Shown piece after piece: positions 1-11,672 of a DNA stretch of 64,000 nt. The stretch covers positions 682,001-746,000 of the forward strand of contig JAJJXM010000003.1 of the NCBI GenBank assembly GCA_024516155.1, in the 5' to 3' direction. Source of the stretch: Pyronema omphalodes. Lineage: Eukaryota > Ascomycota > Pezizomycetes > Pezizales > Pyronemataceae. Positions within the stretch are counted from its first letter, which is position 1; the number at the start of each line of letters is the position of its first letter. The notes under the pieces were generated by a model. It was not told the origin of the DNA. It saw only the letters and a program-made list of their open reading frames with translations, and ran no database searches. Position numbers and translations under genes: made by a program.

Positions 1-1
1 C

Positions 2-1156
2 CATAAACCCACAGATATCGACGAGCTTGCGCACGAGTTATCCAAAGGGATCCCTACCACTGCCTCTGGCTCTAATGGCTTGGATGAAATGGATTTCGAC
101 GACATGACCTGGGTTCCTGATCCAGTTGATGCTGGTCCTGAGTTTCGTCGAAGCAAGGGATTAGATGTTGTTGGCTCCTTGTTTTCTCTTTATGAAAGTA
201 AAGAGGTTTGGTTGAAGGAAATCAGGACTATTTTATCACAAAGATTCCTGGATACCGCTCATTATGAGTTTGAACAGGAATCAAGGATTATTGAATTGCT
301 GAAACTACGGTTCGGGGATCATGCTATACAGCCTTGTGATGTGATGACCAAAGACATGGCCGACTCCAAGCGATTAGACACAGCCATCAAGGATTCACTA
401 AAGCATCAAAATTTCCAACAACAACAACAACTACCATTCGACCCCATCGAATTCCGAGCTAAAATCCTAAGTCGCTACTACTGGATCAACCTCAAACAAG
501 AACCCTTCCTAATTCCTTCTCCTATCAAAACATTAATGTCAACCTACTCCTCGAGCTTCGAAAAACTCAAATCAAAACGCTGTCTAGAATGGCTTCTCCC
601 CATAGGACACGTGGAAATTGAGCTAGAACTCCAAGATCGTACTATACATATCCCTCATGCTTCTCCGGCTCAAGCCGCGGTTATATATGCTTTTAATGAT
701 ACCGGAATAGACCTGCCATCTGATGGTCCTAAAGCTATGGCTTTTGAACAACTTCAACAGGAATTACAAATGGCTGATGATACTTTGATATCTTCAATTA
801 CATTCTGGATCGAGAAACAAGTACTAGTGGAAAGTAGTCCTAGGGTATATACCGTATTGGAAACTTTAGATGGTAGTATGGAAACTATGGAACAAGAGGG
901 AGAACAAGAAACTGCGGAAGAAGAAGAAAGGAAACAAGAAGAGGAAAAGAAACAGGAAAAGGCCGTTATTGAACAGTTTGTCAAGGGAATGTTAATGAAT
1001 GGTGGATCAATGCCGAGCGATAGGATTTCAATGATGTTGGGAATGTTGGTACCCGGTGGTTTCAGATGGAGTTTGGAGGAGTTGAATGAGTTTTTGTTGG
1101 AAATGAAGGAAAGGAGGGTAATTGAGTCGACTGGAAGTGGGTGGAAGGTTGTTTAA
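2..1156 (+). CDS. APC2: Anaphase-promoting complex subunit 2 (APC2), C-terminal part, 5' truncated by window edge
   Basis: The frame is open from base 2 and has no visible start, so the gene begins upstream of the window; about 384 codons are present. APC2 is the cullin-type scaffold of the APC/C ubiquitin ligase, which binds the APC11 RING subunit and drives mitotic cyclin and securin degradation. The visible part holds the cullin homology stretch (DVVGSLFSLYESKEVWL, then a TILSQRFLD motif and the run RIIELLKLRFGD) typical of APC2. A glutamate/lysine-rich linker follows. The protein ends in the winged-helix cullin C-terminal domain (FRWSLEELNEFLLEMKERRV...GWKVV), which normally closes the protein. 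No intron is needed in this part. The gene converges on RQC2 with about 320 bp between stop codons. The symbol is by orthology; the missing N-terminus cannot be judged. Confidence 0.9.
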   Translation, partial: HKPTDIDELAHELSKGIPTTASGSNGLDEMDFDDMTWVPDPVDAGPEFRRSKGLDVVGSLFSLYESKEVWLKEIRTILSQRFLDTAHYEFEQESRIIELLKLRFGDHAIQPCDVMTKDMADSKRLDTAIKDSLKHQNFQQQQQLPFDPIEFRAKILSRYYWINLKQEPFLIPSPIKTLMSTYSSSFEKLKSKRCLEWLLPIGHVEIELELQDRTIHIPHASPAQAAVIYAFNDTGIDLPSDGPKAMAFEQLQQELQMADDTLISSITFWIEKQVLVESSPRVYTVLETLDGSMETMEQEGEQETAEEEERKQEEEKKQEKAVIEQFVKGMLMNGGSMPSDRISMMLGMLVPGGFRWSLEELNEFLLEMKERRVIESTGSGWKVV

Positions 1157-1477
1157 TGGTGGGCTGGCTCGAAGAAGAAAAAATAACAGGGGATATGGGC
1201 ATAGCGTGAGATGATGATGACGATGGTATGTACCAATGGCATGAAGAATTGAGGCGTAATTAGGAGTTAAAACTGTTGGGTTTATAGCAATTAATTTTAG
1301 CTTTTGTTTAGATATCACTTTTTTGTGCTAAAAAGGATTTATCTGCACATTTTTGGTTCAATCATCTTTGATCACTCGTGAATCACATTAAACAAAAGAC
1401 ATGAAACAAATATGGTATCATTTTTGATGTCATCATCGATAATACATCCCCCTGATCACAATCCACATTTCAATAAT
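1157..1477. other. Convergent intergenic spacer
   Basis: This is the 3' spacer between the APC2 (+) and RQC2 (-) stop codons. It is AT-rich and probably carries both polyadenylation regions. I see no gene or repeat in it. Confidence 0.6.
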
Positions 1478-4400
1478 CTACCGCTTACTTCCTTTCCCTC
1501 TCTTTGCACCTTTCTGAGGAGCACCCTTCTTCTTCTCTCCATCACCTTTTCCAGCACCCCCTCCAGAGCTAAAAACCTTAATCTTCGAAACACCCACACA
1601 ACTAACCAACTCACTCTCCTTCCACGCAGCAACCAATTCCTTCTGTACCCCCTTCATTCCATCTCCCTTTTTCCCAGGATTAACCCAACCGCCCCAAACC
1701 TCCCTAATAGCCTTTCCCTTCTTCTGTGCTCCAGGCTGTATCTTAACCCTCCACTTATACTTCCCCATCGCACCCCAAGGTGCACAAACTGGTATCGCAT
1801 CCAAAATCACATCATCATCAAAAGGATCAGCAATAAGAGCATCCAAAGGAGTATCCCTAATAGCATCTTCATCATCGTCATTCTCCCCTGCTTCAAGGGC
1901 TTCTAATCGCTTTGCTTCTTCTGCCATTCCTTTCTCTTGCGCACGTAGGTGCTGCTCACGGAGTCTTAACTTTCGAGCCTCGGGAGTTTCTTTGGGAGCC
2001 TCCTGCTTTACTTCCGAAGTGGCGACGGGTTTGGCAACTCCTAATACGGCCAAGGCGAGCTGTCGGTCTTCCTCGGATTGATGGGCATATTTTTGTGCCG
2101 CACGTTTTTCCTTGGTTCTTTTTCCACGGGCAAGAGCAGCGGGTGCTTTTTGGGTCGAGGCTACTGAAGGAGCTGGGGTCGAGGAACGGGAGGGTTCAGA
2201 GGGTGTTACTGGATCGGAGATAGTTTTGCCCTTTTTGAGGTCGCGACGTTGCTTAGCGGTCAAGTGCTTGCGGCCGGTGATGGGAGTTCCAGGAGCAGCG
2301 GGGGTAGAGGAAGCGGGGGTGGGACGGGGTTCGGAGTGACCCGGTTGATCAGCTTCGGCTTCGGAAGCTTCGTCCTCCTCGGAGGCGGTCTTTTCTTCGG
2401 CCTCTTGCTCAGGAATCGCAACATCGGGGAAATCTTCCTCCTCACTATCGGCTTCGCGTTGGGGCGCGGTGGGTTCGGGGATCTCGACGTCGGGAAAATC
2501 TTCATCGTCAGATTTAGCGGAGGGTTCCGCGGCGGATGTGGATTCGGGGATCTCGAAGTCGGGGAACTCTTCGTCGTCAGAATCGTCTTTAACTTCTTCC
2601 TGCGTAGATATGGGGTCGTCCTTTTGCTCTTCGACATCTTCGGTCTTGAGCGATCCTTCTTGAGGTTGCTCAATACGGTGCTTCATGTGTCTCTTCTTAC
2701 TTTCTTCATCGATCCTCCAAAGCACACCGTATCCAAGAACCAACTGCGCCGGCGGCAAGAAGTTCTTGTTTCCCTTGATGTTGAACACGCCAGGTGCCAA
2801 ATACTCTCCGGTTAATCCAGTCTTAGAGACTTGTTCAAAGGCCACCCACCAAGCTGACATTCCTGCCTTCGAATCCCAAGCAGTACTAGTAGCTACGGCA
2901 AGAGTTCCGGCCTGCTGGAGAGTCGAAGGAGGAATGGGAGCATTGGGAGTCGCGGGGTTGTTCTTGACGATGACAGATGTTGCGCCATCGATATCGGCAT
3001 GGAGGTAGATATCACCCCGCTTGAAGTGACGTTTGTAGAGGTATTCGTTCTGCATAGCATCTCTTCCTCCAAGAACAAGATATCCATCGCTGGAGACGAA
3101 GAATAGGAACTTCTCAAACCACAAAGGCTGGCGGACGGGTCTAAGAAGCTGCTTTTCGTTTTTAAGACCCTTTTTGAGATCGGCTTGAACTTTACGTTCG
3201 GTTGATTTGAGGGCCTTCTCGGAGGACTTCAAGGTCTTGACCTCCTTTTCGGCAGCCGAGCGTTTTTCGTCGTAGTATGAGCGGGCATTGGCGTAAGAAG
3301 TGAGGGAAAGGTCGACGTCGATCTTAAGAGGTGCCTTGCTCGGCTTGTCCCCAGATTCCTTCTCGTCCTCAGCTTCTCCTTCATCCTCGTCCTCGTCATC
3401 GCTGAAGCCATCGAACTTGTCGGCTTCCTCCTCATCTTCATCATCGAAGTCAACCTCCCGGAGCTTGAGAGTGATCTTGTTTTGGTCGAGCTTGAGCGGG
3501 AGCTGAATAAGCTCTGCAACAGCATTTCCTCTCTTTTGCTCGTTCTCAATGAGGCGGGCAATCTGAACCCAGTCCATACCCTGAGCGATAAGACCGTTCA
3601 CGGCGGCAATGGCTTCCTCGACACGGGAAGAGTTAAGCTCGAGAGTGGAGGCCTTACGAATGTTGAGGTCCTGGACATCACGGAGTCCTTCGACACGCTT
3701 CTGGTGTTCCATACGGGCAGATTCCAAACGCTTCTTGGCAGCGATTTCTCGCTCCTTCAGCCTGGACTCGAGCTTCTGTGCTTCTATGGATGAGTAAAAG
3801 GTATCGACAGTCTTATTGAAACCCTCATATTCCAAAGTCTTTACACCCGGAACATTGATGAACTGACGAGGCAAGAAGGGATGGAAATCATCAAAAACTA
3901 ATCCCTTAGCCTCACCTTCTTCCTGAACCTCCTGTTGCTTTTCTGACTCGACAGCCTCAGTACTTCCAAAAGCTCCAAAGGCAACAGCCTTTTTCTCCTT
4001 CGCCTCATCCTTCTTCCCCGTCGGTACTGTCTCTGAAGGCTTCTTAGCGATGATATAACCCTTCTTTATCGACCCCTCGGTGGTAAGGTCTCTGATAATC
4101 TCCGCAGCCTCGTTGAAGGCGGCAAACACCTTTTCCAAAAGTTCTTCATCTGCCAGTACTTGCTCCGCCTTCAAGCCCGGGTCAACACCTACACCCAGTA
4201 GCGCATGTTCAATGAGCGTCGGCGAGAACTCCGACATTCTAGCGCCAAGCACGCGCTTGAGTGCTGTATCGACCTTCTTCTTTTTCTTCTGGAACTTCTT
4301 TGCTGGCTGCTTTGGCGCATCCGCGGGTTCATCTGTAGTCTTTCCATCCTCGACTGCATCCTTAAGCGCCGTCACAATTCTCTCCCGGGAGACTTCTCCC

Positions 4401-4924
4401 CGTGGCTTTCCAGTAGCATCATATTTGGCGCCTACTCTGCACTCGCCAGTGCCGTCTTCGTTGGCTGGTACCAGCCGCAGGACAGCTAGCTGCGTCATCT
4501 CCCCATCTGTAAGGATAACGTTTCCTCCAGCGAAAAATTCAAGGAAGAGATAGTAGAGGCCATCGGAGAATGTGAGACGGAGGATACGGTCAACACCAAG
4601 CTGCTCAACGGCTGTTAATCGTCGCGTGCGTAGGTACTTTCGAAGCTTTGAGGTAAAGGAGGAGGGTGTAGGTGAGGTCTCGCGAGTGAAGGAGGTAAGG
4701 TGGACGCGGAATCCAGAGTCAATGACAACTAGGTGCTTGCTATCGGGCTTCGCGAACCTGAGAAGGAAGATACGGCTGGTGAGATCATAGACGTTCGAGA
4801 GACGGTATCCGACGAGGGTTGTGGAGATTTCGTGTGATATTATCTAGAGAGGTTAGTTACAGCTTGAGCGGTACGAAAGAACTTTATTCACTTGAAGATC
4901 GAGAGAGGAGAAACGCTGCTTCAT
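1478..4924 (-). CDS. RQC2: Ribosome quality control complex subunit 2 (Rqc2/Tae2/NEMF, NFACT family)
   Basis: Two exons: 4892-4924 (11 codons, MKQRFSSLDLQ) and 1478-4843, split by a 48-nt phase-0 intron (GTGAAT...CTCTAG). The product is 1132 aa. The short first exon restores the invariant NEMF/Rqc2 N-terminus; without it the protein would lack its start. Rqc2 binds stalled 60S subunits with peptidyl-tRNA, recruits the Ltn1 ligase and adds C-terminal Ala/Thr tails. Visible parts in order: NFACT-N domain (SNVYDLTSRIFLLRF, then NVILTDGE); coiled-coil middle region rich in Lys/Glu; NFACT-R/DUF814 (FFVSSDGYLVLGGRDAMQNE, then DIYLHADIDGA); long acidic and Ser/Pro-rich linker with repeated FPDxxIPE units; C-terminal DUF3441 (GAMGKYKWRVKIQPG) and a basic tail. 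Length and order match the family. Confidence 0.95.
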
Positions 4925-5221
4925 GGTTGCGGACGGTGCTTGTGTGGAGGTGGTGGTGAAGTGGAAAGTGGTTGTCTCGTGAGATGATCTCGATGTTTGT
5001 ATCTACAGCAACGTTCCAAATTCCAGGTATTTTCAACCACACAGCAATTCCACACACAGTTCCAAGTACGTATTTTTATCAATTCTTTCACACATCAAAA
5101 TGCGGTAGCCAGGTTCCGGTGTGGAATGTGACTGAATTAATTTCTGGTGGCGATGGCGGGGTAAACTCAAGTATGACGTGAACTGCTAGCCGAAATCGTG
5201 CTTGGCGCCAAAATATGTTTA

Positions 5222-6897
5222 TTAAGCAGGCCTTGCACCAAGATTGGTTAGCGGCACGAGGATCTGTCGCTCTTTGTCTTTCTTGTCTTTCGGTTTCAGC
5301 CCTGCAATGAGCTCCCTGTTCTTCCGCGACTTCGATACAACGCTCTTGAGCACAGCTTCTACATCCTTCAGCATCAATTCTGCTTCTTTTCTTGCCTCAA
5401 TGCAAGCTTTTCGCTCCTCTGACCATCGTCGCTGCTCTAACCGAAATTTCGCCTGCTCTTCCTGAAACCGCTCTCTCTCCAGCTCAAATTCCCGTCGCTC
5501 CTCTTTTGCTCGCGCACACTCTTCTGCCAACGTCCTCCGCTCCGCCTCCAGCTTATCCCGTTCCCGCACCAACGCTTCTCGATCCCGTCGAAGTTCATCC
5601 CACTCCTGCTCGCCATTTACTCGAGCTTCTGTTGGTTTTGTGATATCTCCATTCCGGCCATTGCTCTGTCGTTCCTCGCTCAGTGGATGCCATTCGATAT
5701 GTTTTGTTGGTGATCTGTGGCCGAATATGTCTCTCAGGCTCCTGCCGAAATACTTGGCTATTGTGCTCAACACAAACATGACCATAACTGCTAAAACTGC
5801 GCCCAATATCCACAGCGGCGTCAGAAGTGCAATAGAGAGGTATCGTAGGATTAGGCTCTCGTGTTGTTTCCTTGGTGGTAAGCCGGTGTATCCAACTCGT
5901 AGAAGAAGATATATTGGAAGTGCCAAGCCGTTAAGAATGGTAGACAGTAGGTTCGTGCGGGGGAGGGGTCGTTCAATGGAGTGACGGAGGACGAAGAGTG
6001 GAGGAATAAGGTTATGGTGCAGACGGCTCCAGTTCGTATCGAGAGATGGATGATTTCCGGACTTGCGGTAGGTCTGTGTAGCCAAGGAGAAAAGGAAACG
6101 GAGAATCAGATATGCCAACAGGAGAGACGCAGCGTACGCCCAGAATTGAGCGACCGAGAGTTGTTCGGCAGCCGGAAACTGTCGATATGTCGAGGCGAAA
6201 AGTTGGCGTTGCAGATCCCGGAGCCTTTCAATCGACACGAACCAATTCCCAATCGGGTGAGGAAGAGCCAGTAGCTGAGCGGTCTTTGCGAAGTAGTGCT
6301 GTAAAGCCGCACGACGTGTTAGCCTGTCGCCCCAAAGGAATCACCCAATGATGCAGAGAAGCACCACGTAGAGTGCATACGCCGAGGACCAATGGCTTCT
6401 CACCTGCGATGTTTGTGCCAAGAAGGATCCAGCATCCATCACATAGAACACAGCTTCCACGATATAGAACATGCAGATGAACACATAGGACAGGACAGCT
6501 AAGACTGCAGTCGTTACTGCATCCTGGCCCAAGTGCTCGCCGTTCGGGGAGTACTTTATTACGTCGGCCATGTTCCAGAAAGCCGATCCAATGAGCGAGT
6601 GCAGAGATATGAGGATATTGCCTGGTTTGGGATGGAAGACGTCAGCATACGATGATCAGCTCACAGGGCTCATAAGCGGCTGCTTACCCGCGAACTTATT
6701 CCAAACTTTGAGCGATAAAAAGCCGTATGCGATGAGATGACTCCTGAAAGGTTGGATAACGACGATAGGAAAGGCACACACTTCCGGTACTCAAGAGTGA
6801 CAAAACGGTATCCTGAGTTCTGTGTATTGTTGATATTTGAGCCATAGGGTCGATGGCATCGTTTTACAGATATTTCACGAAACAATCTATCAAGCAT
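5222..6897 (-). CDS. Multi-pass membrane protein with C-terminal coiled coil, unknown function
   Basis: Not a family I recognise. Four exons fit in phase: 6791-6897, 6688-6743, 6404-6621 and 5222-6298, giving 485 aa. Introns are 47, 66 and 105 nt. The last removes an in-frame TGA at 6341-6343; it has a GTGAGA donor, a GGCTAAC branch site and a TTACAG acceptor. The N-terminal half has several hydrophobic helices (e.g. AVTTAVLAVLSYVFICMFYIV, WAYAASLLLAYLILRFLFSL, LSIALLTPLWILGAVLAVMV). The C-terminal ~150 residues are a strongly charged Glu/Arg coiled coil, ending LVPLTNLGARPA. This suggests an organelle-membrane anchor exposing a coiled coil to the cytosol, but that is inference. The 5' exon (MLDRLFREIS) is the least certain part. 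It lies about 300 bp from the RQC2 start, on the same strand. Confidence 0.7.
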
Positions 6898-7006
6898 ATT
6901 GGTTCGAGTTGATCTGATTGCTCAATTTTTATTCACGCTATTAATGTACCTTATCGACAAAGAAGTGTGGTTTTTGTCTATTGATGTCCGGAAATACGGC
7001 ACCTGC

Positions 7007-7381
7007 CTAAGTTTGTTTTCCAAAAGCCCTCCCAAAAAGATTCCATATATAATCCCAATCGTACCTTCCCAACCTCTGCTCCATATATTGTTCCCATCCA
7101 GGGTCACCAACCAGTGATGGTAGATTCGTCTTACCCAAGTAAGCCGGTGTAGGTGGATACTCTCGATCATCATAGATGTCATCATCATCTCGCCAATACC
7201 AAGTGTGAGTATCAATAGGAACTGTGTCTTTATTCTCAGGGCAATCCCCACTAATTTGACGTATTTGATTTCGTTCGTTATCCCGAGAAAAATAATCAAT
7301 CATTCTGAGATGACTGAAAGGCCAATGCAAGATAATTTGCTTACGGGACAAAGCCTCCATGGTAAAGCTGGGGAAGCTCAT
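7007..7381 (-). CDS. Small hypothetical protein, 124 aa
   Basis: A single open frame begins at the first true ATG (MSFPSFTMEALSR); the longer reading uses only a TTG start. Composition looks coding: an aromatic/acidic middle (WYWRDDDDIYDD) and a C-terminus with GWEQYMEQRLGRYDWDYIWN. There is no signal peptide and no recognisable domain. A TATA-like TTATAAAG lies about 80 bp upstream of the ATG on the same strand, which supports a real promoter. It could also be the 3' remnant of a larger gene. Function unknown. Confidence 0.45.
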   Translation of the reverse strand: MSFPSFTMEALSRKQIILHWPFSHLRMIDYFSRDNERNQIRQISGDCPENKDTVPIDTHTWYWRDDDDIYDDREYPPTPAYLGKTNLPSLVGDPGWEQYMEQRLGRYDWDYIWNLFGRAFGKQT

Positions 7382-7767
7382 TATTCTTGAAATTCGTTGT
7401 TGTATGTCAGTTCGAGTTTTGCCCAACCCTGGCAGTTGGAGTCACAAGAAGTCGGTTCTTTATAAAGCGGTGGTTTCAAGTTGGGGCTAGGGCACGCCGG
7501 CCCACGGGTGGTTATGTGCGTCCAGGAGGCGTGCCTGCCTTAGAGGCGCAACGGCCCTTGGTCGATGTGCGTAGTGCGCGCGTCGAGTACCACACGACAC
7601 CTGCAGAATCCCGATGGTCATCCCGATTCCCGATGGACAATGCACTATCAATTGACAAGCGAGGAATGACTAACTCTGAACGAAAAGAACAAACGAAACA
7701 AACTCCACATTCATCTCCCACATTCATCTCAGGTGCATCGATTATTTTAACATTAATTCCGTTCCCC

Positions 7768-8287
7768 TTACTCGCCGTCTGGAATTCCACACTCCCTTGC
7801 ACACTTGTAACTCGAAATCTGATCATTATGATGCTTTCCAAGTTTTCTGCCGTTCCTATTAGCCTCTCATCTTGTACTAACCCATCACTCGTAAATTCGA
7901 AGGACTCACCCATGTCCTCTATCATAGGCCTCGAAAAGCCTATCCTGACACCCTGGGTGTCTAAAAAACGCACAGCATCCATCTCGCACACGGTAACTGG
8001 TAATACTGTATCTCATCAGACATCATTCATTATTATTATGAGATCACCGATACATACTGATTGTCATGCATTCTATCCAGGGTAAAGCACGTGTCCCAAG
8101 GAATCCACTTGTTGCGTGGAATACACCATCCGTTAAAATCTTGGTGTTTGCAGGCAATCATATAGGTTGTGTTTGGCGGGGGTCGTGTGTCATCGCGGGC
8201 CTTAATGCCCTTTGTTTCCGCTGCAATAGGAGTAGCGGAAACCAAGGCGATTGCCGGCAGGAGGAGAAGGATGGAAGTGAAATTCAT
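7768..8287 (-). CDS. Secreted beta/gamma-crystallin-like small protein (paralogue 1)
   Basis: Three exons, 8058-8287, 7910-8005 and 7768-7846, give 134 aa. Introns are 52 and 63 nt, with GTATGT and GTGAGT donors. The start is followed by a signal peptide (about residues 1-19, ending SATP). The mature part has a Greek-key-like KHQDFNG and two sites matching the crystallin Ca-clamp pattern (N/D)(N/D)xx(S/T)S: DNHITS at 75-80 and NDQISS at 116-121. It also has a GCCAFF segment and several other cysteines that could pair. The paralogue at 24892-25405 has the same exon number, an identical 96-nt middle exon and closely matching sequence after the first intron, which confirms both models. Known microbial beta/gamma-crystallins bind Ca2+; a role here (wall, stress or host interaction) is not shown by sequence. 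Confidence 0.82.
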
Positions 8288-9471
8288 GGCTGTCGAGATT
8301 TTAGGTAAGTACTTCTGAAAGTTCTTTCGTATCTTGTAAGTCCTGACTGACTGGACTTATGGGGTGTTTTAAAGTGTGATTGGAATGATGTTTGATATAT
8401 GTCGTGACGTTCTACAATAAATAGAAGGTATAATTGAGGCATTAGGCTTCGGGAATAGGCAGGTTAGATTAATGAACTGCTGAAATATCATGGATCTCAA
8501 CTCACCCCTTGCTGAGCCGAGTCTAGATGCCGTTATCATGAGCCATAAGCTGCGTTCGATATCGATAGAAGCCATAAAAACAGCCACATCCATAACCACA
8601 TTAATCGGAATTTCTTGAGCTAGTTCCCGGCCTTAAAAATTTCAATGCAAATACACGGGCAGCGTCGTCAAGGCGTCTTCATCTTAATCCCATCACCGTG
8701 CTTCGGTTACACTGGGTTATTTTCAACCTCAAACTCGATGTAAGTACAAGCTTTTTCGTATACAGTGTTTCCCATAAATCATCAATCATCACTCTAAACG
8801 CGGACCACCCACAGCCTATTGATGTGTAACCTATGGCTAAAATTGTGGAGATAATTCTGTGGAACTGTCCGCGTGGCTGGGTTGGAATTGTTACAGCTCT
8901 ACATGGCCGTCAGACCATGATAGATGATAAGTTGAACAATCTTTGACCGGCATCATACGAAAGAAGTTAAGAACGCGTGAACAATTTCATATTAAGTTAA
9001 GACATGAAGGCTTTGAGTTAGCCATAGGGTCTTCGCATTGACGATCGGGGTACCGATGATGACTCGTGGTCAGTATTTTTTACAAATGGGTATCCTATCA
9101 CCGCATCATACGTTAGCTTAAATCAAAGCAACATCAACTTCATGGATGAAAGCTTCACTATGTCGTTCAGATTCGATTTAATCCCTTCTTTCGGTGTACC
9201 ACTGCCACAATATTTATTATACCTGGAATGTACGATATATTTTACCACTTCACTATCGATCTTGTAATAGGCGATTGAAGCCTTCGTAATAAGATTTGAA
9301 AATTATAGTCATAACCCTTAATATCCATTTAAACAAAAACACATGATTGATTAGGGCTGATAGGATTGATTGCCACATTGAGGTGTCCCGAACCAGTCGC
9401 GTAATCTGAAATAGCGGATTAATATAATATTTAATTTATATTTTTTGATATTGTACCCAAGCATAACACTA
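8288..9471. other. Intergenic region
   Basis: About 1.2 kb of AT-rich sequence between the crystallin-like gene start and tRNA-Gln. I found no ORF with coding character, no terminal repeats and no tandem repeats. The part next to 8287 should hold the promoter of the secreted gene. Confidence 0.5.
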
Positions 9472-9543
9472 GGTTCTATAGTGTAGTGGTTAGCACTTCG
9501 GATTCTGATTCCGGCAACCCCGGTTCGACTCCGGGTAGGACCT
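9472..9543 (+). tRNA. tRNA-Gln (anticodon CTG)
   Basis: A full cloverleaf can be drawn in 72 nt. The acceptor stem is GGTTCTA with TAGGACC. The D arm follows TAGTGTAGTGG. The anticodon stem is TCGGA/TCCGG with loop TTCTGAT, giving anticodon CTG. The T arm is CCCGGTTCGACTCCGGG, and the discriminator base is T. There is no intron. A T-rich run (ATCTTTTTC) right after the 3' end is the expected Pol III terminator. Confidence 0.95.
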
Positions 9544-10312
9544 ATCTTTTTCTGTCTGAGAAGCAATCCTTTTGCTTCTTCAGCTGAGCCGAAGGGTGTT
9601 TTTCTCGTCACAACGTCGATTCTCGGTCTTTTTTCACCCTTTCTTATGTTTTTTTTTCACGTTTTACTATAAACGATAATCCCTACCTTGCGTAAGCTGA
9701 GGTGCATATTCAAATTACATTTCTAAATATCAGACCACCTAAAACCCTCACAACATTTACTTTCGACCGTTTAAACATTTATTAGGAGTCTCTGCAAACC
9801 AATATTATAACAATAATCACCTGTATAGATTTTCGTGAAAGTAAACATCATTATTTTTTCTCCACATCAGATCGCATGAGGTTCAGGGATATAGGTTTGT
9901 ACCCTACCAATGGCTCCCTACATGAATGCGGCATACAGCCCTCACTGCCTTCTTAAATTCTAATATCGCTCTAATTCTTAGCACTGCACCAGAAAAACAA
10001 GATGAATGGGGGCTGGGAGCCCAAAACACAATGTACAGAAATGTATAAGAGTTTGTGGCACAATACATCACAACCATAAGGTTGAGCAAGTTAATGAACA
10101 AAATAACATAAAATCAAGCGAGCACTGCCCCTACTATATTCTAAACAGCTCTTGTTTACCACTTGTCGACATCATTTGTAGGCGCCTATTGACGGAAACA
10201 AATACCACAGTGTTGGCACTCTGTTTTTGCCTCGTTCGAATTTGTTTTTCTCTTCCCATATTCCTTTATATTGACTCATATTCGTGATTTACGGCCAACT
10301 TACGCTAAGAAA
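9544..10312. other. Intergenic region
   Basis: Nothing beyond the tRNA terminator at its left end. The short frames here lack coding character. AT-rich. Confidence 0.45.
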
Positions 10313-10546
10313 CTACAGCTTCCCGACTCGGTCATAGAGATGCCCTTGAGCTTCCTTCGTCTTTTGCGGCCATAGGGAGAAAAATGATGCCTTTCCAAAC
10401 ATTTTCCAGCCGAGACATGCAATTATTACTGCACATCCAGTTGCGGCTATTGATATTACCGTCGAGGTATATGTTAACACAATTATATAAATCGGATTAG
10501 ATTTCGTGTGTCGGAATAGTATTGGGTCGATTATTGAGTGAGAAGG
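10313..10546 (-). pseudogene. Orphan coding-like exon with one transmembrane helix
   Basis: A 77-codon frame ending in TAG at 10313. It reads as coding: a hydrophobic helix (YIIVLTYTSTVISIAATGCA, then VIIACLGW) and a charged tail ending LYDRVGKL. It has no ATG and runs into a stop just upstream, at a CCATAG that could be a splice acceptor. A short signal-like frame (MTKMQFVFPFLASIAFS) overlaps just upstream in another frame. So it is either the last exon of a small gene whose 5' part I could not place, or a frameshifted relic. Function unknown. Confidence 0.3.
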
Positions 10547-10948
10547 CTATGGAGGCGAGGAATGGAAATACAAACTGCATTTTGGTCATGTTCAGTATTG
10601 TTGATAATGCCTTTAATAGGTGTTACTTCAAAGGGTTAGTGACTAAAAAGTTAGGAATACCTAATAGAAACCATTTCCCCCAAAAGAATGCAGAGTGAAG
10701 TGTTTTATTATATCGTGAGTGGGTGGTATGGTTAGTAGAAATCAGATTTGAGCGTGATATTCCAAATCAGCGAGAGCATGCTTTGGACTGTTTCTGGCTG
10801 GGAAAAACTCATGGAGTAGCTTTTGTGTAACTAAGAACGCGCAAAAACATTACATAATAGAGAATTCATATAAATCATTAAACATTCAAAGCAACGCCTA
10901 GTCTTCTCTCTGTCACTCCAGATATTCCATCAGGTTCTTGAAAATCTT

Positions 10949-11672
10949 CTAGACAATAAACGACTGCTCTTGCATTTGTATGTCCTGATGTCTTTTCATC
11001 TCCTTCAGTCGCCGAAAAACTTTAACTGATAGTACCAAGTACCAAATGTAAAATCCACTATTATTACTTAGTCAGATCTTCTAATTGGCGCCGTAAATTA
11101 AAGGATTTCAAGCTTACAGGATGATGAAGTGGACCAGAACTTGTAGAAATGGAACCACCTTGTATCTCCATATATGACCCGGGCGGAGTCCATTTTCAAC
11201 GAAAGCCTCGTCAAGTTCGCCCGACAAAAGCACAACAGAAAATAGTAAAGCCATTGCGAGCGCGACAATCCAGGCTGCACTGAAGATAGAAGTGATGCAT
11301 ATCGAATATACCGGGCTTAGGCGGCCCCTGGAGAAGAGTTTCAAATCCGTATACGTCCATACGATGACCACAAGTCCAATAAAAAGATACATTATACTGT
11401 TCGCCGGGAGGTGAGTTAGACATGTTTAGTTCTGCGATGGGGACCCGTTATTGATTCAAGACATACCCGTAAATATCCACGGTCATATAATACTGTTTCC
11501 AACCATTCTCTCTATCAGCGACTGCTAGTGAAATCCATCCTGACGCATTGATAACCATCAACACAAGTGCTGAGATTATAATCGCTCGTAATGGCCTGAC
11601 GGGCGAGAAATCGATCCATCGTTTGTCACCATTTGCGAGAGGTCCCCTGAACACTTCTTTGAATTGTACCAT
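10949..11672 (-). CDS. Small tetraspan-type membrane protein, 200 aa, unknown function
   Basis: Three exons fit in phase: 11467-11672, 11118-11396 and 10949-11066. Introns use GTATGT...AACAG and GTAAGC...CTAAG. The start MVQFKEVFRG is followed by a short cytosolic segment. Four hydrophobic stretches come next: around AIIISALVLMVINASGW, IMYLFIGLVVIVWTY, SIFSAAWIVALAMALLFSVV, and a last one spanning the second splice junction (VLVHFIIL, then NNSGFYIWYLVLSV). The tail is basic (KVFRRLKEMKRHQD). The layout resembles fungal MARVEL-like tetraspans, but no signature residue proves this. It stands alone between two tRNAs. Confidence 0.62.

Noticed and set aside
2249..2815. Long plus-strand frame antisense to RQC2
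   Set aside because: Shadow of the Glu/Asp/Pro-rich coding strand, whose complement is naturally free of stops.
6341..6343. In-frame TGA as evidence of a pseudogene or stop readthrough
   Set aside because: It falls inside a well-formed 105-nt intron (GTGAGA, GGCTAAC, TTACAG) whose removal keeps the frame.
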